Shown here one piece after another: positions 52,821-61,716 of a stretch of 64,000 bases of DNA. The translations under genes were made by a program, and so were the position numbers. Where the stretch lies: the NCBI GenBank assembly GCA_021794355.1, contig JAJYRA010000041.1, positions 1-64,000 on the forward strand. The letters are read 5' to 3'. The notes below the pieces were generated by a model, which was given only the letters and a program-made list of their open reading frames with translations, ran no database searches and was not told the DNA's origin. The stretch comes from Thermoplasmata archaeon (lineage in GTDB: Archaea; Thermoplasmatota; Thermoplasmata; Thermoplasmatales; Thermoplasmataceae). How positions within the stretch are numbered: the stretch's first letter is position 1; each line of letters starts with the position of its first letter.

Positions 52821-53773
52821 CAGTGTCCTCTTCCTGTAAGTACCACAACTACCTCTCCACCGTAATTCCTGTTTGAAAGGTTTTTGTATGCTGCCGATAG
52901 GGCTGAGGCAGAAGCAGGTAAAACCTCGATTGACTGCTGGTTCTCTATCATCTTTGAAAATTTAATCATTTCAGGATCGTTAACTCCTATGGCCACACCC
53001 CTGCTATCGTAAATTGCATTAAGGGCTTTCTGTCCATCCATGGCCCTGAATGAAACAAGAGGCTCATTTGTTTCTGTCTCCACAATAACTGAAGGTTCCA
53101 GCTCCTGTATTTTCCTGAAGCCATGTTTCCATGAATAAACAACAGGATTTCCCAGAGAAGTGCTGGCTGCTATAAATCTTGGAACTGAACTTGTAATACC
53201 CTTCAGGTACAGTTTCATGAATCCACTGTATATACCTGCCAGTGTTGTTCCGTTTCCAACGGGTGCCGCCACATATGCAGGTGCATGCCCCAACTGCTGC
53301 ACTATCTCATTTGCAATGCTTTCGTATCCAAGCAAATCAATGATTGAGTTTACGGAACCGGGACTGCAGTCATACCAGTTCTCATCCCTGGACTTATCCT
53401 TCATGTATTCAACAAGGTCCTCATATTTCATATTTTTCTGGATTATTTTAGCTCCATTGCCGTATATCTCATCACTCCTTGCATTTGTATAAAATGAAGG
53501 GGTAGCAACAACAGAATTGATCCTGTATGCAGATGCGAAATAGGACACAGACGCACCGTAATTTCCACAGGTTGCAACTGCTATGGTATCATAGCCCAAT
53601 TCAATGGCCCTTCTGACATGGAGGCTGGAAATTCTATCCTTCTGTGTTCCTGTGATACTGGCACCCTCAAACTTAAAAAAAACTCTATTCATTTTTAGGG
53701 CTCTCTCTATATTCCTGGCCCTAAAAAGAGGCGTCAATCCAGGGGGCTTCTCTTCCTCTGTAATTTGTTGCAT
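52820..53773 (-). CDS. PLP-dependent threonine-synthase-like enzyme
   Basis: A 317-aa fold-type II PLP enzyme. The Schiff-base Lys is K45 in FKFEGASITGTQKDR, the substrate loop is ATCGNYGASVSYFAS, and the phosphate-binding loop is APVGNGTTLAGI. It resembles threonine synthase or diaminopropionate/cysteine-type lyases but lacks the N-terminal region of full threonine synthases (usual 350-400 aa), so the substrate is uncertain. It heads an operon with DUF1611 and the PP-loop protein. A palindrome between the TATA-like box and the ATG suggests repression (53784-53797). Confidence 0.82.
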   Translation of the reverse strand: MQQITEEEKPPGLTPLFRARNIERALKMNRVFFKFEGASITGTQKDRISSLHVRRAIELGYDTIAVATCGNYGASVSYFASAYRINSVVATPSFYTNARSDEIYGNGAKIIQKNMKYEDLVEYMKDKSRDENWYDCSPGSVNSIIDLLGYESIANEIVQQLGHAPAYVAAPVGNGTTLAGIYSGFMKLYLKGITSSVPRFIAASTSLGNPVVYSWKHGFRKIQELEPSVIVETETNEPLVSFRAMDGQKALNAIYDSRGVAIGVNDPEMIKFSKMIENQQSIEVLPASASALSAAYKNLSNRNYGGEVVVVLTGRGH

Positions 53774-53783
53774 TATTTATTAC

Positions 53784-53797
53784 ACCGACCCATCGGT
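53784..53797. promoter_or_regulatory. Palindromic operator before the PLP/DUF1611/PP-loop operon
   Basis: ACCGACCCATCGGT: perfect 5-bp arms (ACCGA/TCGGT) with a CCCA spacer, unusually GC-rich within AT-rich DNA. It lies 11-24 nt before the ATG at 53773, just downstream of a TATA-like TTATAACA at 53799-53806. A repressor bound here would block transcription start. Confidence 0.45.
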
Positions 53798-54084
53798 CTT
53801 ATAACAATAGGTATTTTATATTTAAATATTCCTAAATTATTTTTCCATTAATGTATATGATGGGGAATCCCAATTTAACGAAGTTTATAAACATCTATAT
53901 CTATTTATTATATATTAATTATAATGTAATTATTATTTATACATTGAATAAATTGAATACATCATTTGTTCAGTAAAATAGGGCAAAAACAGATATCAGC
54001 TCACTGGAAGTGCAATTCCCAAAAACCCTGAAAAATTCTGGATTAAGATTAATTTTATAATTTGATTTAAGTATATTTTATTAA
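53798..54084. other. Very AT-rich intergenic region
   Basis: About 290 bp with long runs of A/T (for example TTTATTATATATTAATTATAAT near 53910). It holds the promoter of the PLP operon. No gene, tRNA or clear hairpin is seen. Confidence 0.45.
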
Positions 54085-54840
54085 TTATAAAATGATTATT
54101 TCTAAACCAAGCTGATCGGCAACATTTCTGACCATTGCCAAACCTGCAGATTTAATCCCCTTTTTGTCCACGATGAAACCCCTGCACCCTTCAGTTTTTT
54201 CCACAGCCATTTTTACCTCTGTTTCAGTGATTTCGTCCATTCTGAACTTTGATATTATATGGCCAACGTTTACATTTTCAGTCAGTACATAGGAGGAAAA
54301 TTTTGGTGCGTAATGGCCACCACCGGCTCCAACAAAATTGGGGAAATTCTCCGGTTTTGCATCCCTTATCCCCATAAAAAGTGTATTCAACGCTTCCGGA
54401 TCATTCCAGCTTTCAGCCTCAGTTCCTATTTCGGCAAATATTATTCTTCTCCCACTTTCAGGTCCATGATGTGTGGCCTCAAAGGTTATATGATATAGAT
54501 CTCCTGAATAAACTTCATTCATCTTTCGGAGAATTGCCGTCTGTATTTCAGGTGCACTTCTTGAAATCGTTTTTGCTTTCCCGCCAAGATCATTGGTGCT
54601 AAAATTTCCCACGGGATGTACCGTAATGGAGTTAATCTTGGCCTTTGATGAGTGCCTGCTCAGGAATATGAGGACCCTATCATCTTCCTCCACGAGTTTC
54701 TCCGGGAATTCCAGAAGAGGCAATCGTTTATCGCTCAATACATAGGGTCCTAAATCCGGTCCGTTTACCTTAAAATAATTATATATGGTGTAACTTGCAT
54801 CATCGGCTGTTGTAGCAAAGAATACAGGGGCATACTCCAT
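54085..54840 (-). CDS. dtdA: D-aminoacyl-tRNA deacylase, archaeal type
   Basis: A 251-aa archaeal/plant-type deacylase (DTD2/DtdA) that removes D-amino acids wrongly loaded on tRNA. Signatures: FEATHHGPESGRRIIFAEIG, FVGAGGGHYAPKFSSY, and the YNYF region at the start. Zinc-dependent in characterised members. It follows the 141-aa gene with a 2-nt gap and so is translated with it. The operon of PLP enzyme, DUF1611 and PP-loop protein lies directly downstream, which hints at a D-amino acid theme. Confidence 0.92.
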   Translation of the reverse strand: MEYAPVFFATTADDASYTIYNYFKVNGPDLGPYVLSDKRLPLLEFPEKLVEEDDRVLIFLSRHSSKAKINSITVHPVGNFSTNDLGGKAKTISRSAPEIQTAILRKMNEVYSGDLYHITFEATHHGPESGRRIIFAEIGTEAESWNDPEALNTLFMGIRDAKPENFPNFVGAGGGHYAPKFSSYVLTENVNVGHIISKFRMDEITETEVKMAVEKTEGCRGFIVDKKGIKSAGLAMVRNVADQLGLEIIIL

Positions 54841-54842
54841 TT

Positions 54843-55268
54843 TTATCTCTCCACAAGATCGTGATAGAGATTTTCCGCTTTCTTCCTGAGAATCTCTATG
54901 TTTTCCGCATAATTCTCCAGGTACTCCTGCTCCAACCCACTTTTTCTGATGGTTCCAATTACAATTTCATGCTCTCTCATCAGGGTGCTGGAGATGAATT
55001 GAAGAACACTCTGAATACTCTCCGGATCTGGTTTTTCGATTTTCCTATGGCCGGAAATTCTTATATCAGGGACGGCTTCAATTTTTCTGAAAACTTTTTT
55101 CTCATTAAGAAATATGTCCATCTGTTCCAGATTTTGAAGGAAATAGTCCACGATCATCGCAATATTATCAAGAAAAGTTTCCTCTTTAATTTCCCTCAGT
55201 TGTCTCTGTATGTTTAAGTTACTCTTGGAAATTTCCATAATTAAATTTGATTCTCCACTCATTTTCAC
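54843..55268 (-). CDS. Unidentified 141-aa coiled-coil protein upstream of dtdA
   Basis: A helical protein (LNIQRQLREIKEETFLDNIA; YLENYAENIEILRKKAENLY), acidic and basic residues alternating, without membrane segments. The ATG may be at 55268 or a few codons later (M10). It is divergent from valS across 50 bp and 2 nt from dtdA. No family recognised. Confidence 0.6.
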   Translation of the reverse strand: MKMSGESNLIMEISKSNLNIQRQLREIKEETFLDNIAMIVDYFLQNLEQMDIFLNEKKVFRKIEAVPDIRISGHRKIEKPDPESIQSVLQFISSTLMREHEIVIGTIRKSGLEQEYLENYAENIEILRKKAENLYHDLVER

Positions 55269-55318
55269 ACCATACCTAATATGGAAAGTGTTTTAAAAAC
55301 TTTTGAGATAACAAGCCA

Positions 55319-57664
55319 ATGGATTTTGACATTCCAGCAATGGAGAATAAAATATTAAAAAAATGGGAAAGCCTTGATCTGGCCTCCCTGAACACAGAAG
55401 CCGTAAAGGAGGGAAAGATATATTCCATTGATACGCCACCACCCACCGTATCTGGAGAACTTCACGTAGGACATGCCTTTTCCTATCCCCATCAGGATAT
55501 TTCCGCCAGATTCATGCGAATGAACGGTTATTACGTATTCTACCCATCCGGATTTGATAACAATGGCCTGGCAACGGAGAGATTTGTTGAAAAAACAATG
55601 AAGCTAAGTCTCAACAACATTCCTGTTAAGGAAGCCATAGAAATGTGCGAGAGGATTTCCGGAGAGGCCATTGAAAACATGAAAAACTCCCTGATGAAAC
55701 TTGGGCTTTCACAAAATTTCAAGAATTCCTATATCACCTATTCCACGAAATCCCGGAAGATATCACAGGGGTTCTTCCTTGATCTCCTGAAGAAAGGAAT
55801 AGCATATAGGAACGAAGGCATGACCATTAGTTGTCCCACATGCAGGACCGCCATTTCACAGATAGAAATGGAAGACAGTGAAAGGGAAACTGATTTTGTC
55901 CACATAATTTTTAAGTCGGGAGAAGGAGGAATCATTGAGATTGCCACCACCAGGCCTGAAATGATCGGGGCCTGCGTGGCCATTGCGGTAAACCCCAAGG
56001 ATCCACGGGCTGAGGAGTTCAGGGGAAAGAAGTTTGTTGTGCCCTTATATGGTCACACAGTGGAACTCATCACGGACGAACGGGTACTGCTTGATAAGGG
56101 AACGGGGGCGGAGATGGTGTGTACATTCGGGGACCAGACGGATTATGACATCTGGAAGGACCATTCCCTGAGGATCATAAAACTACTGGATGAAAGAGGT
56201 TTCATCAGGGATGACGGTCCCCTCAATGGCATGAAGGTTGAAGAGGGAAGAAAAAAGGTCAAGGCCCTTCTGAAGGAAGCAGGATTAATTCAGGCAGTTG
56301 AAAAGATAAGGCACAATGTAAATACCCATGAAAGGTGTGGGACACCCATAGAAATTGGAGTTAGCAAGCAATGGTATCTCAGGTACTTGGACATGAAGGA
56401 GAAGCTTATTGATCAGGGACGAAAGATTAAATGGACACCGGAATTCATGCGTACAAGATACGAGAACTGGGTAATGGGCCTAAAATGGGACTGGTGCATA
56501 TCAAGACAGAGAATAATGGGTGTTCCAATACCGGTATGGTACTGTAAGAACTGCGGGGAGATGCTACTTCCTGATAGGGAAGAATTACCGGTAGATCCCA
56601 GGTTCGACAGGGGAAGAACATGCTTAAAATGTTCGTCCACGGATACAGAACCTGAAACTGATGTACTGGATACCTGGTTCACATCATCCACATCACCCAC
56701 CATATCCCTTGAAAACTCCCCGATTGAGAAAGATGGGATACCCATGAGTTCCAGATTCCAGGGTCATGATATCATTACAACATGGGCATTTACAACCATT
56801 TACAGATATCTCGTTCACTTTGACAAAATACCCTGGAAGAACATAATAATCAGCGGAAATGTTTTTGACTCAAAGGGGCAGAAGATGAGCAAGAGCAAGG
56901 GAAATGTTGTTTATCCAATGGAACTGGTGGAAAAATATGGTGCAGATGGTGTTAGACTGTGGGGAACCTCATCAGCAACATGGGATGATATATCCCTGAA
57001 GGATCAGGAGCTCACCAGGGGAAGAAGAACAACAATTAAACTCTACAACGCAATAAACCTGATATCCTCATTTCCCGTTATGGAGAAAACTCCCATTGTG
57101 TTACCATTCAACAGATGGATAATCCAGGAGTTAAATGAAACCATTGAAAAATCAACTGAAGCATTCTTCCATAACGACTACGCAAAGGCAAGAATGGAGG
57201 TGGATAGCTTTTTCTGGTCAATATTCTGCGATAATTACCTGGAGATCATAAAATCCTTTGCAGCCAGAGGAACAGAGGAGGAAAAGAATGAAATCGCCTA
57301 TGTGGCAAGGGAAGTCTCCCTCAAGATCCTGAAACTATACGCTCCAATCACTCCATTCATTACGGATGAATGCTATGAAATGCTCGGTCACAAGGAATCC
57401 ATCCACAGGGAGAGATGGCCAGAGAAGGGTGAAATCTACAAGACAGAATCGGAGAGGTTCCAGAAGGTAATAGAAATACTTTCTTCAGTGAGGGGAGAAA
57501 GGAGCAGGTTAAAATCCAGAAAGGAACCATACGCTGGTTTTATTGTAACTTCAAATTTAAACCTAAACGACTTTGAATGCAGGGTAATCAGGGAAACCTT
57601 GAGAGAAGATAACATCCAGTTCCAGGAGGGGGAGTCCATTGGAATAATACCCATTAAACAATAA
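55319..57664 (+). CDS. valS: Valyl-tRNA synthetase
   Basis: A 781-aa class I synthetase. The HIGH motif is ELHVGHAFSYPHQD (H49-H52), the KMSKS motif is KMSKSKGNVV at about 522, and the editing (CP1) domain lies between with TTRPEMIGACVAIAVNP. YPSGFDNNGLATER fits archaeal ValRS. The zinc-binding Cys pairs are CKNCG and CLKCS near residues 405-440. No C-terminal coiled-coil arm is present, as usual in shorter archaeal forms. DtdA and ValRS lie back to back, both in translation quality or loading. Confidence 0.95.
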   Translation: MDFDIPAMENKILKKWESLDLASLNTEAVKEGKIYSIDTPPPTVSGELHVGHAFSYPHQDISARFMRMNGYYVFYPSGFDNNGLATERFVEKTMKLSLNNIPVKEAIEMCERISGEAIENMKNSLMKLGLSQNFKNSYITYSTKSRKISQGFFLDLLKKGIAYRNEGMTISCPTCRTAISQIEMEDSERETDFVHIIFKSGEGGIIEIATTRPEMIGACVAIAVNPKDPRAEEFRGKKFVVPLYGHTVELITDERVLLDKGTGAEMVCTFGDQTDYDIWKDHSLRIIKLLDERGFIRDDGPLNGMKVEEGRKKVKALLKEAGLIQAVEKIRHNVNTHERCGTPIEIGVSKQWYLRYLDMKEKLIDQGRKIKWTPEFMRTRYENWVMGLKWDWCISRQRIMGVPIPVWYCKNCGEMLLPDREELPVDPRFDRGRTCLKCSSTDTEPETDVLDTWFTSSTSPTISLENSPIEKDGIPMSSRFQGHDIITTWAFTTIYRYLVHFDKIPWKNIIISGNVFDSKGQKMSKSKGNVVYPMELVEKYGADGVRLWGTSSATWDDISLKDQELTRGRRTTIKLYNAINLISSFPVMEKTPIVLPFNRWIIQELNETIEKSTEAFFHNDYAKARMEVDSFFWSIFCDNYLEIIKSFAARGTEEEKNEIAYVAREVSLKILKLYAPITPFITDECYEMLGHKESIHRERWPEKGEIYKTESERFQKVIEILSSVRGERSRLKSRKEPYAGFIVTSNLNLNDFECRVIRETLREDNIQFQEGESIGIIPIKQ

Positions 57665-57887
57665 ATTAACCTTTAACTCATAATTTTCTGTGTAATGCCC
57701 CGTCCTTATTTTTTCTTTAACATTTTCACGCACTCAGCATTCCAGGGCATTTTAATGGAGCATAAAGATCCGGATACATATTACATCTACCAGCAGTCGT
57801 GGAATGGTGAAACTAGGATCAGGTATTGCGTTCTCGTAGCAGTGCATTGTCACATTACCACTTCTCCAGATCCAGTATCACTGTGTA
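57665..57887 (+). other. Intergenic DNA with decayed plus-strand frame
   Basis: The plus-strand frame 57695-57934 (HKDPDTYYIYQQSWNGETRI...) is open but overlaps the Hint gene end. A related, more decayed stretch is at about 47520-47600 (shared ATCAGATA/ATCAGGTA and CAGTAGGGCATTATC-type words). It may be the N-terminal part of an old transposase whose other part lies at 61152. This is weak. Confidence 0.3.
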
Positions 57888-60278
57888 TCATGGCCTTATG
57901 GTTATGTCATATACAACATACATCCATGCAATGAAATTGTAATCCGGAGGCATGCGGAAGTCATACATGGTGAAGTTGCCTGAACTTATGGTTATGCTGT
58001 GCACTTTCATGTATTTGCCAGTGAACACATTATAGATACGATCATGTGTGGTGAGATTGGCAGCCTTAACATACCCGTTGCTTGTGAGTACGGGTTCATA
58101 TGCCGAAACCTGCAATATACCATTGATTGTATACTGTCTTGAATGATGACTTATGTACATGTCCTTCACCTCCTCGATCCCGTAGGAATGGGTTGTTATG
58201 TTGTAACCAATCACAGTATCATGGGGAAGAATGTACTGTGCCTGCATGTATGTGCCATTGGCCATGAGGATCTCAGTCGTGGAATTGACGCATAAATTGC
58301 CGTGTCCCCCACCAGGAGGCGTGGTTACGGATACAAGGGAGAACCCTGTAGATATGGTCTTGCCTGCACCATTAACATTAATTGTTCCATATGAAGGGGA
58401 TGCCCTGTAATTGTATGTGTCTCCGCTTGATTTGTGGTATATACCCACCTGTGGAATTGAAAAGCTGTATGTTCCACCGGCCACGGAAGTGAATGTGATT
58501 GATGTACCTGTGGATGACTGGGACATCCCACCTAAGTATACTTTCCATGATGCACCCGAAGGCAGGCCAGATTCACCAAAGGTAACCGTATAAAAGGCAG
58601 TGGGTGTGAAAGATATAATCACAGAAACGGATGTTGTTCCCAGAGACACACTCCCGCTGGATGGACTTACAGAATATCCCGATGGTACACCAATGGTGTA
58701 TGAATACGTATTGTTGATGAGTTCAGAAAATGAAATATCCGATCCTGAAGTGGAACTGGTGGCACCGTCAAGAGTCACGGACCATGTGTTCCCATTCAGT
58801 CCCGATTCATGGAATGCTATGGGTGCCAAGATGAACCTGATGAACCTAACAGAAACAGGTGGTACATCAGATCCACTGACAGTTACGGATCCTGATGGGT
58901 TTGAAGGTGTATATTTCAGTCCGGATGAAGAGGGCATTTTGATGGTGTATGAATAAGTTCCATTTGTAACACCGAATGTGATGGATGATGATGTGGTTGA
59001 GACAGTATCACCGTTAAGGTCCACGGACCATAACTGTCCCGGTGGAAGTTGAGTTTCATGGAATTCTACGGGATTGACCTTGAAAACACGGTTTGCGGAA
59101 GAGGTGAAATTGTTTGCTGATGGAAAACAGCTATAACTATATCCCGGGTCTGAACAGAGACTCACATTATATTGGCACCCGGGCTTTGCAAAGAACTTGT
59201 AGTCACCTGCAGAGTTTGTATTGACCACATAAGCCACATAATCGGTTGCCTCTGGTTTGTTGAATCTCATCTTGATGAGGACCTTCTGGTTTGCCAATCC
59301 ACCATTGGGACCTTTTACCTCACCATGGATGGTGTATGCCGGAACAATTGGTATCGAAAGATTGGCCGTGGCACCGGGTCTACCACTTCCCGTGCCTTCA
59401 TAATAATTAGGGGTGCAAGAAACCACATTTTGTGCTTCAAGGTGAAGACAGCCCGAGGATGAGAACGCAGAATGAGGAATTTTCATAGTCAGGAGCTCCT
59501 GGGCAGAAAATGCATTGCTAAAGTTTCCGCACCCATAAGCGCTGGCAGGATCCTTCTTCCAGATTCCATTGTCCACGAACATCTGGTTCCATAAGAGTGT
59601 GTTTGTGGAAACCTCCGGATACTCCAAGCCTCCCAAGCTCGTATTAGTGTTTACGTAGCTTACCATTTGGGAGAGACCAGAAACTAAGGAGACACCCGCT
59701 CCGGCTGAGGCAAGCACAACCCCCGCAACCGGAGGGAAAAGAACAGCTGAACTTGAAAGCGCTATTCCTCCCATTGTCATCAGCACTGCATCACCGTTTA
59801 TCTCGATCTGTTGCCCGGTTTCACCGCTTATATTCAGACCACTATCATAGGGTCTGCATATAGTCAAATGTGTTTTATCTCCGCAGGAAGGTATCCCTGT
59901 GAAAGAGGAATATATCTTAACACCCCAAACAGAATTGTTCCCTCTGGGACATTGTGGATGAAGTGGGGGTACTTCATTCGGGACAAAGGATAGACCAGAG
60001 ACTGCAACAGGGATATACACTGACAACCCTAATCCGTTGCAAGACTCAGAAAAAGGATGAGCTTCTTCGCCTTTGTAGGAATAATTTGAACCGGTTGCTA
60101 TTCCAACAGAATTTAGGACATAATGGGGACGATAACTATGTAAACAAGAACTATTTGCATATCCGTTTGAGGACAGATTGGAAAAATGTGGTGAATCTGT
60201 GTAGGCATTACCAATTCCCGTAGTCATGTAGATGGTATCATTTCCGTTATAACCAACTAGATTATACTGTGGGGTCAC
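57888..60278 (-). CDS. Large surface protein with C-terminal Hint (hedgehog/intein) domain
   Basis: 796 codons from GTG at 60278. Order: an extracellular N-terminal region rich in Asn, Ser and Cys; a hydrophobic stretch near 165-205 (GGIALSSSAVLFPPVAGVVL); a carboxypeptidase-regulatory-like Ig domain (YTIHGEVKGPNGGLANQKV); three ~80-residue repeats starting FHETQLPPG, FHESGLNG and FGESGLPSG, common in Thermoplasmata surface proteins; a GGGHGN linker; then a Hint domain from C663 (LCVNSTTEILMANGTYM, LPHDTVIGYN, QYTINGILQV, NLTTHDRIYN). Hint domains self-cleave through their first Cys. The usual TxxH appears as SAYE, so activity may be altered. An in-frame TGA separates it from its signal peptide (60285-60383). 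Confidence 0.75.
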   Translation of the reverse strand: MTPQYNLVGYNGNDTIYMTTGIGNAYTDSPHFSNLSSNGYANSSCLHSYRPHYVLNSVGIATGSNYSYKGEEAHPFSESCNGLGLSVYIPVAVSGLSFVPNEVPPLHPQCPRGNNSVWGVKIYSSFTGIPSCGDKTHLTICRPYDSGLNISGETGQQIEINGDAVLMTMGGIALSSSAVLFPPVAGVVLASAGAGVSLVSGLSQMVSYVNTNTSLGGLEYPEVSTNTLLWNQMFVDNGIWKKDPASAYGCGNFSNAFSAQELLTMKIPHSAFSSSGCLHLEAQNVVSCTPNYYEGTGSGRPGATANLSIPIVPAYTIHGEVKGPNGGLANQKVLIKMRFNKPEATDYVAYVVNTNSAGDYKFFAKPGCQYNVSLCSDPGYSYSCFPSANNFTSSANRVFKVNPVEFHETQLPPGQLWSVDLNGDTVSTTSSSITFGVTNGTYSYTIKMPSSSGLKYTPSNPSGSVTVSGSDVPPVSVRFIRFILAPIAFHESGLNGNTWSVTLDGATSSTSGSDISFSELINNTYSYTIGVPSGYSVSPSSGSVSLGTTSVSVIISFTPTAFYTVTFGESGLPSGASWKVYLGGMSQSSTGTSITFTSVAGGTYSFSIPQVGIYHKSSGDTYNYRASPSYGTINVNGAGKTISTGFSLVSVTTPPGGGHGNLCVNSTTEILMANGTYMQAQYILPHDTVIGYNITTHSYGIEEVKDMYISHHSRQYTINGILQVSAYEPVLTSNGYVKAANLTTHDRIYNVFTGKYMKVHSITISSGNFTMYDFRMPPDYNFIAWMYVVYDITIRP

Positions 60279-60383
60279 GCCTGGTCAAAAAGTAACATTT
60301 GCTGAAGGGAGATGTAAACCCATGGTTGCAACAGATAGGATCATCAATCCAATCACTGCTTTTTTTTGAAACGCTCCGCTCAT
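60279..60383 (-). pseudogene. Signal peptide cut off from the Hint protein by TGA
   Basis: An ATG at 60383-60381, 2 nt after the stop of the upstream surface gene, opens MSGAFQKKAVIGLMILSVAT, a good signal peptide, in the same frame as the Hint protein. Codon 33 is TGA (60287-60285), followed by PGV and the open frame. Restoring this codon (for example to TGG) would give one 831-codon secreted protein. So the gene is a recent pseudogene, a read-through case or a sequence error. Confidence 0.6.
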
Positions 60384-60385
60384 GA

Positions 60386-61102
60386 TTACACCACATCCTT
60401 AAACGCAAATTCTACCTGTACAGATACGGGTTTGGAGAGACCAAGAATTTCAGCACCTATGGTCGTATAGTACGTGTCTCCTGGATGAGGGAAAGGTAAA
60501 GAACCTCTAATAATTCCTGAATCCCTAAGGGAACTCTTCACAGAAAAGTTGAAAAGTGAGCCGGGATTGGTTTTTGCATGATTCTCTATGTTATATTCGG
60601 CACTCCATGAAGAATTCCCGAAAAAACATGGACGTGTTGGTGCCGTTTTGCTATAGGATGTATTTGTCATCATCGCAGTTCTAGGGAAGTAACGAAAACT
60701 AGTGAATGGCGAGCAATCAAATCCTGGAGAGCTCAGGTTCTGCGTCAACATCAGACCGGATGGATGAAGATTAGAAGGCAAGCTTCCTGTCAAATTGATA
60801 AGAATAAAGAACATTATTATCCCACCCCCACAGTATTTCTCAAATCCCCAAGCGGTTAAGGATAATGATGAATTTGGGTATCCTTTCTCTCCAATTGATG
60901 CTGATGCCGTCACATTGTGGATCCACAGAGGCAAAGTTTGATTGTAGAAGTTGCCATGGCATGCATGGAATGCTTTACCATCCCTCACTGAAATTGCAGG
61001 TTCTCTTGACGGAAAGAATTCAAGGAAAGAAATTGGAACCGCAACTATAAGGACTATAAGAACTGAAAATAACATTATCTTCCTGTTTCTATTCTTTAAC
61101 AT
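60386..61102 (-). CDS. Secreted/membrane-anchored surface protein, paralogue 2
   Basis: A 238-aa protein close to the one at 47705-48436, with the same anchor (NRKIMLFSVLIVLIVAVPISFLEF) and conserved C-terminal half (HPGDTYYTTIGAEILGLSK). The middle has diverged (RYFPRTAMMTNTSYSK). Its stop is 2 nt before the ATG of the Hint surface-protein signal peptide, so the two form an operon and the proteins may act together at the cell surface. Family unknown. Confidence 0.68.
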   Translation of the reverse strand: MLKNRNRKIMLFSVLIVLIVAVPISFLEFFPSREPAISVRDGKAFHACHGNFYNQTLPLWIHNVTASASIGEKGYPNSSLSLTAWGFEKYCGGGIIMFFILINLTGSLPSNLHPSGLMLTQNLSSPGFDCSPFTSFRYFPRTAMMTNTSYSKTAPTRPCFFGNSSWSAEYNIENHAKTNPGSLFNFSVKSSLRDSGIIRGSLPFPHPGDTYYTTIGAEILGLSKPVSVQVEFAFKDVV

Positions 61103-61630
61103 CTAATAATAGTTAAATATTAATCATATTTCAATATTTCGGTAGAGTAGAATGATGGAGGATAAGGGTGTCAAAATCCTATTAGGCTCATTTGATTCTG
61201 CAGTTCCCTCAATATCCATGTACGCAGTAACCCTGAGTTTTATATGTAATGCCTTCCAGAAAAAATGGTATAAAACTACTGGTGTATATTATGCACCATT
61301 AACGGCGTCCATACGAACGATCAAAAAGTGGACAGAGTCCATAATCGGGAAGCCCAGATGATGTGTAACAGTTGAGGTGACATACGTTTTGATGCTATTT
61401 ATCGATCAACCCACTTCACGCTTTTCGCTAATATGTCTCATAATCTTATATCGCTTCAACTGCAATTCCAGATCCTGAACATGATCTATGACAAATACAG
61501 CGTCCGGGATGTCCCTCTTATACTTTCAAGGACCAAGATCTATAGAATGTAAAATCGAGAGATAATAAGCGAAATGCCAGGGAAGCAAATAAACTTGCGG
61601 CAAACTTGCAGACAGATCTTTACACATCAC
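61103..61630 (+). pseudogene. Transposase-like remnant in the duplicated segment
   Basis: The plus strand at 61152-61361 reads FICNAFQKKWYKTTGVYYAP, then ASIRTIKKWTESIIGKPR, in the style of a transposase fragment. Further pieces in other frames follow (LNMIYDKYSVRDVPLILSRT at about 61475-61535) with stops between. The same region is present, more broken, at 48437-49010. The parent family is not identified. Confidence 0.4.
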
Positions 61631-61716
61631 GTAAAAGTGATCAGTTAAGGATTAACTGGAAAAAAGGTCAACACAAATTAAAATACATTGAAGAACATGT
61701 TAGGTGGAGGTTTGAG

